This document shows, piece after piece, positions 18,219-24,504 of a stretch of DNA of 64,000 bases. A program made the position numbers and the translations under genes. The stretch spans positions 124,001-188,000 of the forward strand of contig CAKVEC010000004.1 in NCBI GenBank assembly GCA_934728255.1, in the 5' to 3' direction. Below the pieces are notes generated by a model. That model saw only the letters and a program-made list of their open reading frames with translations, was not told the DNA's origin and ran no database searches. This DNA comes from an uncultured Bacteroidales bacterium (GTDB lineage Bacteria > Bacteroidota > Bacteroidia > Bacteroidales > Paludibacteraceae). How positions within the stretch are numbered: position 1 is the first letter of the stretch; each line of letters starts with the position of its first letter.

Positions 18219-18491
18219 TTAATAATAATAAGACATAGCGTTACAACTCATCTGGCACGAACCATAGCAAGAAGTATTACAACTACCTGAACAACTACCT
18301 GTACACCCCGAACATCTATCAGTACAGCCATCTGAACAAAGTGACATACATCCTGTAGGTGCTGCTTCGGATTTGAGGATTGGCAACGATGAAAGGACTA
18401 CTGCGCCAACGACAGGCAGGGCGGCTTTGGCTGCCTTCTTGAAGAACTCGCGACGCGATTGGAGTTCTTCGCTTGAATTTTTGTTAGACAT
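18219..18491 (-). CDS. Cys-x3-Cys repeat peptide precursor with twin-arginine signal
   Basis: A 90-residue precursor. Residues 1-45 are a leader with QSRREFFKKAAKAALP and the hydrophobic VVGAVVLSSLPIL, then SEA-AP: a near-perfect Tat signal (S-R-R-x-F-x-K, moderate h-region, AxA-like cleavage). The core has ten Cys, all separated by three residues except one pair separated by two, with Gly, Ser, Thr and Asp between, and ends NAMSYYY. This is the target type of the CXXX-repeat maturases at 15023-17212. I chose the ATG at 18491; the frame from 18587 runs through a terminator hairpin and is unlikely. The final product and its activity are unknown. Confidence 0.85.
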   Translation of the reverse strand: MSNKNSSEELQSRREFFKKAAKAALPVVGAVVLSSLPILKSEAAPTGCMSLCSDGCTDRCSGCTGSCSGSCNTSCYGSCQMSCNAMSYYY

Positions 18492-18546
18492 AAAACTTAA
18501 GTTTTTAGTGAGTCTTGGGCTCCGCAAGGCTCGGGTATATATATAC

Positions 18547-18575
18547 AAAAAAAGCGTGGAACCTTGTTCTACGCT
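18547..18575 (-). terminator. Intrinsic terminator 60 nt before the peptide precursor
   Basis: On the minus strand AGCGTAGAAC and GTTCCACGCT form a 10-nt stem with one mismatch around AAG, followed by seven T. It ends the structured RNA upstream, or acts as an attenuator for the peptide operon, as I find no TAnnTTTG box between it and the precursor start. Confidence 0.8.
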
Positions 18576-18784
18576 CATCCTATACATTGAGGTCCTAGCA
18601 AAACCTTTACCATTAAGAAGAACGACTTAGCCCACGCCGAATATGTATATACACCAATACACCACGGCACACTATCAGCATACTGCCAATAGTAGCACCA
18701 TTGATGCACGGCGGAATACACATCCCGTAAGCATTCGCCACATTCTTGTCTTGGATGGTAAGAAAGTTGCTAGGTTTCAATGTA
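18576..18784 (-). ncRNA. Candidate structured RNA or leader upstream of the peptide operon
   Basis: Two distant arms pair on the minus strand: CATTGA, CCTAGCAA and TTACC (18782 down to 18756) against GGTAA, TTGCTAGG and TCAATG (18611 down to 18585). That makes a long closing stem with two internal loops around about 145 nt. Promoter-like boxes end just before the first arm and a terminator follows the second, so a transcript of about 210-240 nt is expected. A GGCGTGGG segment at 18631-18638 could also pair with CCACGC of the terminator, a possible antiterminator. I could not match it to tmRNA, RNase P or SRP RNA. A 6S-like RNA or a regulatory leader are both possible. Confidence 0.5.
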
Positions 18785-18785
18785 C

Positions 18786-18817
18786 CAAAACAAGCGTTAA
18801 CAAACGCCTTTTACAAT
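18786..18817 (-). promoter_or_regulatory. Promoter-like boxes before the structured RNA
   Basis: ATTG (18814-18817) and TTGTTTTG (18786-18793) on the minus strand are spaced 20 nt, one base off the consensus in each box. The predicted transcript start coincides with the first arm of the long stem. Confidence 0.4.
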
Positions 18818-18962
18818 TATGTCTTTGCAGGCATTTCACCCACACGTCCCCCGTCGGGCTACCACGGGAGCGACACTTCCTCCCACCCAACGGCGTGGCT
18901 GCTGTTTATCAGTTTATAGTCCCATAAACAGGGGGGACTTATATTGCTATATCTACAATATC

Positions 18963-19307
18963 TTATACCCCATACACATAGTTCTTATACAGCCATTCTT
19001 CATTGATACTTGTCTGTGTCTTGTCAATGCTCTGAATGGGTGAAAAGGATATAAGGTTGTTGGAGTAGCGGGTAAGGTACTGCAGCGTCTCCACCGAATC
19101 CAACTGACGCAACTCGCGGCGCACAATAGATGCGATAACCTTGTACTCCTTGGGGCTGTACAGTTGCTTGAGTACACTGAGTTTCTTCTCCGAGTGCATC
19201 ACCTGCACTTTATCCTGTGCTATTGTGAGAATGCCCAAACTTAGGCGCTCATTTATCTCAGGGCGAATATCGGCGTAAATAATGCTATATTGAAGATTAT
19301 TGTCCAT
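18963..19307 (-). CDS. DUF3037 protein, partner of the HipA-like kinase
   Basis: A 114-residue cytoplasmic protein with the start typical of DUF3037, LQYSIIYADIRPEINERLSL, followed by GILTIAQDKVQVMHSEKKL. DUF3037 genes are usually paired with a HipA-like kinase gene, as here, where the start overlaps the kinase end by 11 nt. The pair is often discussed as toxin-antitoxin-like or regulatory, but the function is not established. After its stop comes a hairpin (CTGTTTAT with ATAAACAG, 18902-18930) and then the GC-rich stretch up to the structured RNA, in which I see no gene. Confidence 0.78.
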   Translation of the reverse strand: MDNNLQYSIIYADIRPEINERLSLGILTIAQDKVQVMHSEKKLSVLKQLYSPKEYKVIASIVRRELRQLDSVETLQYLTRYSNNLISFSPIQSIDKTQTSINEEWLYKNYVYGV

Positions 19308-20115
19308 AGTTACTATTAGATTTTAGACATTCTACAAAGTTATGCCACGTGGCGGCTACCCATTGCTCGGACAAGAGTTCATTTACCTTTCCGGATACCT
19401 TACTTGAGGGCACATTCCATTCTTTGGGCAATCGGAGAGCAATGGTGTTATATCTTTGACAACGTTTGATGCACATCTGATAGTCCGCTTCTAATTGTTG
19501 TACCAATGTGGCGAGTTGTTTGTCAGATACGGCTTTGGCAGTATGAGCAAACACATCCGCACAAAGAATACTATCCGTTTCAGTCAGTTGAGACAGCGGA
19601 AAGTCAAATGTAACATTGTTCAGTATGCCTCCATAGTCAATGGATATAAACTTGTCGTTCTCAATGTCATACAGCAGATTTGCATTGTTGTATGTCCTAT
19701 CTTCGTTGGCACACCAAAAGTCAAACAAAGCGATCTTTAGCAATTGGTAAAGGGTGTACCGGTTGGCAGTAGTTTGCCGAAACGTGGTGGGCGTAATATC
19801 CACAACGCCATCTATCTTTCGAAAACCAATAGCAGGAGCGGAAGAACTATGTTGTACACTTGTTGTTGCCCAATGGACAGGCTGTATCTGAACGATTGCA
19901 AAAGGCGGGGTGTCTATCTTCCATAGTTCGGCAAATGTGGCACCCATAAACTCACAGGCTAATTTGTATGCAATAGTTGCGTTAGGACGCATATACTTGC
20001 AGATATACTGCTGTTTGTCCGAGCACAAGACCAACACAGGCATATCGCCGGTGCTGTATGTAACGGATATTTCTTGAATACTATGTAAGTGCAAAGCCTC
20101 CATACCATCCGACAT
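19297..20115 (-). CDS. HipA-like kinase (HipA_2 family)
   Basis: A 272-residue protein kinase-like enzyme. MPVLVLCSDKQQYICKYM carries the ATP-binding Lys region, WCANEDRTYNNANLL is the catalytic N-x-D-R loop of HipA-like kinases, and FISIDYGG corresponds to the metal-binding DFG. It lacks the N-terminal extension of full HipA, and its DUF3037 partner follows immediately. A consensus promoter (20196-20227) precedes it. Target unknown; in classical HipA the target is glutamyl-tRNA synthetase, which should not be assumed here. Confidence 0.8.
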   Translation of the reverse strand: MSDGMEALHLHSIQEISVTYSTGDMPVLVLCSDKQQYICKYMRPNATIAYKLACEFMGATFAELWKIDTPPFAIVQIQPVHWATTSVQHSSSAPAIGFRKIDGVVDITPTTFRQTTANRYTLYQLLKIALFDFWCANEDRTYNNANLLYDIENDKFISIDYGGILNNVTFDFPLSQLTETDSILCADVFAHTAKAVSDKQLATLVQQLEADYQMCIKRCQRYNTIALRLPKEWNVPSSKVSGKVNELLSEQWVAATWHNFVECLKSNSNYGQ

Positions 20116-20195
20116 TTTTATACAAAAACATAGACAATTCGTGGATTACACAACATCGGTAAGATATGACTTTAATCATTATTACTATTCTGCGG

Positions 20196-20227
20196 CAAAA
20201 TTACGATAAATTTTTCATTTGTACAAA
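20196..20227 (-). promoter_or_regulatory. Promoter of the HipA-like/DUF3037 pair, TTTG-N20-TAATTTTG
   Basis: TAATTTTG (20196-20203) and TTTG (20224-20227) on the minus strand with exact 20-nt spacing. The kinase start codon is 80 nt downstream. Confidence 0.75.
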
Positions 20228-20248
20228 TGCAAAATGGATTATACACAT

Positions 20249-20285
20249 AAAATGCTGCCAGACCATATAAGCCAGGCAGCATTTT
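20249..20285 (-). terminator. Intrinsic terminator of galM
   Basis: AAAATGCTGCC and GGCAGCATTTT form an 11-bp stem around a 14-nt loop, 25 nt after the galM stop. The T-run is part of the stem. Confidence 0.8.
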
Positions 20286-20309
20286 ACATATACGGCTACA
20301 GAATAAATC

Positions 20310-21350
20310 TTACACAAACTTATAGATCGTTTCGCGGCGGAAGGTCTCGCCGGGGCGGAGGATAGTGGAGGGGAAGGCGGGTTGGTTGACTGCATCGGGG
20401 AAGTCTTCCGCCTCGAGGCAGATGGCGGTCTGCACATCGTACATCTTGCCCGACTTGCCCTCGTGTTTCTCCACATAGTTGCCCGTATAGACCTGCAGGC
20501 AGGGGAAATTCGTCCATACCTCCATCGTGAGGTTGCCGCCCTCTACCACGGCCACTTTCTGCGGTGCAGAGTTGCGTTTCTTGGCGTTCCAACCGGGTAA
20601 TGCCCAGCCGTTGTCGATACCGAGACCCGACGCAAAGAAAGGCAGGTTGATGCGCTCGCCCACAGAGGTCGGCTGACGGAAATCCATCGGCGTTCCCTCC
20701 ACGGGGGCTACCGTACCGACAGGCAGCGTCTCATCGTTGTAAGGGATATACTCGTCGGAAAGGACTTGCAACGTATGGTCGTGGATAGTGCCCTCTCCCT
20801 CGCCTTTGAGATTGAAATAAGCGTGGTTGGTCAGGTTCAGCACCGTCGGTTTGTCGGTTGTGGCTTTGTAGTTGATATGCAGGGCATTATCGCGCGAAAG
20901 CGAGTACTCGACCGTAACATCCAAGTTGCCGGGGAAGCCTTCTTCGCCATCAGCGGAGCGGTAGTGCAATGTAATGCTGTGCAGGCTCTGCCCGACCACA
21001 TCCCAGACTTTGTCGTTGAAGCCGTGGTTGCCGCCGTGGAGCGAGTGGTTACCGCTGTTGCGGGTGGGGTGATACGTGGTACCGTCAATCGTAAACTCGG
21101 CATTGGAGATACGCCCTGCGCAACGCCCGTTGATACCGTTGAAATAGACCTCTTGGGTCAGCCATTCGTCCAACGTATTGAATCCCAGTACGATGTCGCG
21201 TTTGTTACCCTCTTTGTCGGCTACCACCCACGTTACAATCTTTGCACCGTAGTTGGTTACTTGCACTTGCATACCATTGCTGCCTATCAGCGTGTAGAGG
21301 CGCACCGGTTTGCCCTGTACGGTTTTGTTGAAACTCTCTTTGTTAATCAT
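20310..21350 (-). CDS. galM: Aldose 1-epimerase (galactose mutarotase)
   Basis: Interconverts alpha and beta anomers of aldoses such as galactose and glucose. The 346-residue protein has both family histidines (GNHSLHGGNHGF near residue 95 and LNLTNHAYFNLKG near 175) and the catalytic Glu in TAICLEAEDFPDA near the C-terminus. No signal peptide is seen with the ATG at 21350; a longer frame to 21389 adds a poor N-terminus. A single gene with its own terminator; no galK or galT is near it. Confidence 0.93.
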   Translation of the reverse strand: MINKESFNKTVQGKPVRLYTLIGSNGMQVQVTNYGAKIVTWVVADKEGNKRDIVLGFNTLDEWLTQEVYFNGINGRCAGRISNAEFTIDGTTYHPTRNSGNHSLHGGNHGFNDKVWDVVGQSLHSITLHYRSADGEEGFPGNLDVTVEYSLSRDNALHINYKATTDKPTVLNLTNHAYFNLKGEGEGTIHDHTLQVLSDEYIPYNDETLPVGTVAPVEGTPMDFRQPTSVGERINLPFFASGLGIDNGWALPGWNAKKRNSAPQKVAVVEGGNLTMEVWTNFPCLQVYTGNYVEKHEGKSGKMYDVQTAICLEAEDFPDAVNQPAFPSTILRPGETFRRETIYKFV

Positions 21351-21464
21351 AGTTATGTTTAATTTGTTAATGTATAAACGAAAATGCACAATTATTGTGC
21401 CGTTTTGACCTCGCCTACCCTGTAAGCCGGATTTTCGTAAGCAAAGGGGGTATGTGCAAAGTCA

Positions 21465-21563
21465 GGTGGATGACGGGTGGATAGCCATTCTTTCCTACGC
21501 CTATCCTATGCTGAATCACCCGATAATCACCCGATAATCACCCGTTAATCACCCGATAATCAC
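21465..21563. repeat. Two period-11 tandem repeats upstream of galM
   Basis: First, GGTGGATGACG followed by GGTGGATAGCC (21465-21486). Second, four and a half copies of CCGATAATCAC (one copy with CCGTTAATCAC) at 21514-21563. The second type recurs at 42152-42215 and the first type at 30200-30233 and 58339-58371. Confidence 0.85.
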
Positions 21564-21588
21564 ATAGACCTGCTATATAGAAGTTACC

Positions 21589-22386
21589 TTAATGATTAAA
21601 CTCGTAGGCAAGGATGATGAGATGGTTGTATTGGTAGGCGTTGGTGAGTTCGATGTTGCCCGACTTGCGCTTGATATTGAGGTCGCGTTTGTAGCCGTAG
21701 TCGAAGCGGTAGGAGAGCGAGAGGCTGTTGCTTTTATCGATGCGCCAGCGCATCCCCACCTCGGGACGGATATGGGTGAGATACTGTCCGTACTGCGTAG
21801 TAGAGCAGGCGTTTAGGTAGTCGGTGGGCGCATTGAGCGTGTTGGCTAACTCGATGCCTACGTGGAACTTCAGGGGCTTTGCGAACATAGAGTAGGACGC
21901 CTGCAAACGGTGGCGCATAGTGAAGTCGATGGCGTTCTTCTCGTCGGGGTTGACGGAGTCGGTGCGACAATCCATCAGCAGCCGTTCCCGCAGCGACAGT
22001 TTCCAGCGGTTGATCTTCACCTGTCCCGTGAGATTGAGGAAAGCACGGTGGCGAATATACTCGGCGGGGTCTGTCCACCCCTTGTTGCCATAGAGTTTGA
22101 ACGTATAGCCGAGGGCGATATTCAGGTATGGGATGGGTTCATAGTCAAGAGCCAACGTAGTGTAAGAACGCGTAAAAGCGGCAGGTGATGTACCGCCGAG
22201 GCAGGTACGTATTTCCTCGTCGATAGACAGTCCCAGTCCATAGCGGAAAGATTTGCTATAAGCCGCAGCGATACGCAGTTCAGCGTTCTGTTCGGTGGTG
22301 GTTTCGTTGCTGACTATCTCTTGTGCCTTCGCCACTTCCGGGGTGAGCAGAAGGCAAAATAAAAGTATGTAAATCAGTCGTTTCAT
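21589..22386 (-). CDS. DUF2490-like outer-membrane protein
   Basis: A 265-residue protein with a signal peptide (MKRLIYILLFCLLLTPEVAKAQ) and a series of amphipathic beta strands ending EFNH, consistent with a small beta barrel of the DUF2490 type. Its start overlaps the stop of the DUF4956 gene by four bases (ATGA), so the two are translated in sequence. Together with the VTC-domain gene it forms a group of cell-envelope genes; its role there is unknown. Confidence 0.75.
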   Translation of the reverse strand: MKRLIYILLFCLLLTPEVAKAQEIVSNETTTEQNAELRIAAAYSKSFRYGLGLSIDEEIRTCLGGTSPAAFTRSYTTLALDYEPIPYLNIALGYTFKLYGNKGWTDPAEYIRHRAFLNLTGQVKINRWKLSLRERLLMDCRTDSVNPDEKNAIDFTMRHRLQASYSMFAKPLKFHVGIELANTLNAPTDYLNACSTTQYGQYLTHIRPEVGMRWRIDKSNSLSLSYRFDYGYKRDLNIKRKSGNIELTNAYQYNHLIILAYEFNH

Positions 22387-23138
22387 CGTGGTTTTACTTG
22401 AGAGTCAATGGTATTGGTTTCGCCCTTTTGGAGCATATAATAGACCTTGATATACGCCACATCGCGGAGGAAATCGACGTGTCCTATCTCAAAGGACTCT
22501 ATGGGTCGCCCGAGACGTTTCTCAAGGTCGGCTTTGAGTTCGGCGTGGCGTTCGGGGACGATATTCTCTATTTTCTCATAGAGGACGATTTTCTGCGAGC
22601 GGTGGGCAAGTCCGCGCCAGTTCTCGAAGAACGTTGCCACGGCGAGCAGGAGGATATTGACCAGCAGCAGATCCGACCAACTGACGGACATCGCCAGACC
22701 GTTGATGACACTCAGTCCGATAAGCACAAAGAGGTAGGTCATCTCGCGGATAGGCACCGTCTCGGTGCGGTAGCGGATCATTCCGAAGATAGCAAAGAGA
22801 CCGAGGGCGAAGCCTATTTGCAGTTTGACGTTGTCGAGCATACAGAGCAGCAGGAACATCGTTGCCGAGAAGAGCATGAAAGTAACGTAATAGTCCATAC
22901 GCTTCGACTTGCGGTAGTAGAGGAAATGCACCAATATCCACGCCACCACAAAGTTGAGCAGGAAACGCACGAGGATATTGATGATGCTGCTGCCATCGAA
23001 GAGCGGCACGCCGAGGAACGTGGTAGCCGTCTGCATCGGCACAGCGAACTCCGCCGCAATAGAGGGGTCGAACTCGGGGGCATTGACGATAGTGTCCGTT
23101 ACCTGACCGATTGTGTTGGTGTCCATTAAGCCATCCAT
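22383..23138 (-). CDS. DUF4956 membrane protein
   Basis: A 251-residue inner-membrane protein with about four membrane segments, then a cytoplasmic C-terminal domain (LEKRLGRPIESFEIGHVDF). GLFAIFGMIRYRTETVPIRE is the family signature. DUF4956 genes are often next to VTC-domain genes in bacteria, as here (41 nt apart), so a link with polyphosphate or a similar polymer is inferred. I chose the ATG at 23138; the longer frame overlaps the VTC gene. A period-9 repeat (CCTTAAGGT units) fills the gap. Confidence 0.85.
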   Translation of the reverse strand: MDGLMDTNTIGQVTDTIVNAPEFDPSIAAEFAVPMQTATTFLGVPLFDGSSIINILVRFLLNFVVAWILVHFLYYRKSKRMDYYVTFMLFSATMFLLLCMLDNVKLQIGFALGLFAIFGMIRYRTETVPIREMTYLFVLIGLSVINGLAMSVSWSDLLLVNILLLAVATFFENWRGLAHRSQKIVLYEKIENIVPERHAELKADLEKRLGRPIESFEIGHVDFLRDVAYIKVYYMLQKGETNTIDSQVKPR

Positions 23139-23179
23139 AATTGTATCTTTTTTTAAGGTGTTTAGAGTCCTTAAGGTCT

Positions 23180-23926
23180 TTAAGGACATTCAGGAGTTGT
23201 TATTTTCTGCAGTTGCCGCAGTTTGGGGCGGAAACGGTTGTTTTTTACTGTCGGGTTGGTGAAGGCGGTGCCGATACAGTACTTACTGATTTTCATCGGT
23301 TTGATACGCAAGGAGCGGAGTATATCCAGCATCTCGGAGGGTTGGTTGCCGTCGCGTTTGAGTTCGACGATTAACGCATCTCCGAGGGCGGCTATTTGCC
23401 CTGTCTGCACATTTTCCCAGCAAAGGGCGGTGTCGATAGTGAGGCGTTCGGTCTTGGCTCGGTTGACGAGGGTGATACGCTCGAAGCGGGTATGGAGTTG
23501 CGGTTGCAAGGTACTGATATCGTACCACGATTTGCCGGTGAGCCATTCGCGCTGCCCTGTATCTATGCTTTGCAAATCAACGGTTTGCACCACGATACGT
23601 TTCTTCTTGGTGCGCCCTTTGTTGTTCTTGTTTTTCACCTCCAAGAAAGTAAGATCGGAATCCAGATAGGTGCGGATACGTATCTTCTGGCGGCGCAGTT
23701 GGCGGTCGTGGTGGCGCAAGTACATCTGCAGATCGGGGGTGTCATAGTAGAGGGTATCATAAGCAGCAAGACGCTGACCATCAATCTCTTGTATATAATA
23801 GTCAGGTGTAGCCAAACGCAGAATCTCGGGCAAAAGACGGGCGGGAACGACAAACTTGGTATCAATACGATTCATCAGTTTGACGCTCTCCATCTCGGCA
23901 AGCGAGATAGGGGTCATATCAGTCAT
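23180..23926 (-). CDS. VTC-domain protein, polyphosphate polymerase-like
   Basis: A 248-residue cytoplasmic protein of the VTC domain, the triphosphate-tunnel fold that makes polyphosphate in yeast. Visible are LMNRIDTKFVV near the start, TLYYDTPDLQMYLRHH, the basic tunnel motif RRQKIRIRTYLDS, FLEVKNKNNKGRTKKKR, and the acidic IVELKRDG near residue 205. These Lys, Arg and Glu residues line the active tunnel in the family. I chose 23926 because the coding frame upstream belongs to the preceding gene, whose end it overlaps by 8 nt. Polymerase activity is inferred from the family. Confidence 0.85.
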   Translation of the reverse strand: MTDMTPISLAEMESVKLMNRIDTKFVVPARLLPEILRLATPDYYIQEIDGQRLAAYDTLYYDTPDLQMYLRHHDRQLRRQKIRIRTYLDSDLTFLEVKNKNNKGRTKKKRIVVQTVDLQSIDTGQREWLTGKSWYDISTLQPQLHTRFERITLVNRAKTERLTIDTALCWENVQTGQIAALGDALIVELKRDGNQPSEMLDILRSLRIKPMKISKYCIGTAFTNPTVKNNRFRPKLRQLQKITTPECP

Positions 23927-24344
23927 CGCTGAAAGCATACTCAAACACTTTGACCGAATAGAGTTTGCCGTTAGGCAGGTAGTTGTACTGTTTTTTCTTG
24001 GTGCCGTTGTCGTTGTATTCGTACTTGCGGATACGTACGGGCTTGTCTTTGTCGTTATAAACCACCTCGCGGGAGACGAAGCCCTCGGCATCGTACTCAA
24101 TAGTGATACGCTGCACCTGCCCATAGGTGGCGTACTCTACCTCTTCCACCTTGCGCCCGAGGGAGTCGTAGGTGGTAACATGGTCGAGCCAGCGGGTCTT
24201 CGCCTTGGCATCGGTGTTCCATTCGCGGATAGTCAGGTTCTTGCGTTTGGCACGTTTGGCCAGTGTCTCGGGCGAGACATCGGCATACGCCATAGCGGGG
24301 AGCAGCAGGAGGAGAAAAAGCCAATATATACTTTTCTGTTTCAT
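23919..24344 (-). CDS. Secreted protein with YD-like/MORN-like repeats
   Basis: A 141-residue exported protein with a clear signal peptide (MKQKSIYWLFLLLLLPAMAYA) and short strand repeats of the form ITIEYDAEGFVSREVVYNDK and YEYNDNGTKKKQYNYL, similar to YD or toxin_15-type repeat strands. It overlaps the VTC gene by 8 nt, so it is probably the first gene of the VTC/DUF4956/DUF2490 operon. Function unknown. Confidence 0.72.
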   Translation of the reverse strand: MKQKSIYWLFLLLLLPAMAYADVSPETLAKRAKRKNLTIREWNTDAKAKTRWLDHVTTYDSLGRKVEEVEYATYGQVQRITIEYDAEGFVSREVVYNDKDKPVRIRKYEYNDNGTKKKQYNYLPNGKLYSVKVFEYAFSDD

Positions 24345-24504
24345 AGTAACTTGATTTTGGAGTGCAAAGATACAAAATATATACCATACGTGCAAAAAAA
24401 ACACGCACAAGTCTGTAGCATCTTGCATCATTTTTATGTATAATTTGTATCAAAATGCAATAAACAGCACGTAAAAAGTACAGCAAACTAAGCAAATTGA
24501 CACC

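Noticed and set aside
18576..18784. tmRNA, RNase P RNA or SRP RNA
   Set aside because: The tmRNA tag and acceptor ends, the RNase P GAGGAAAGTCC word and the SRP GGAAG loop order were looked for and not found.
18643..18927. Plus-strand ORF of 94 residues before the peptide operon
   Set aside because: It covers the paired arms of the structured RNA and has no family resemblance, promoter or RBS.
23927..24124. Longer N-terminus of the VTC-domain protein
   Set aside because: The extra 66 residues are low-complexity and overlap the coding part of the preceding gene, whose YD-like repeats are convincing.
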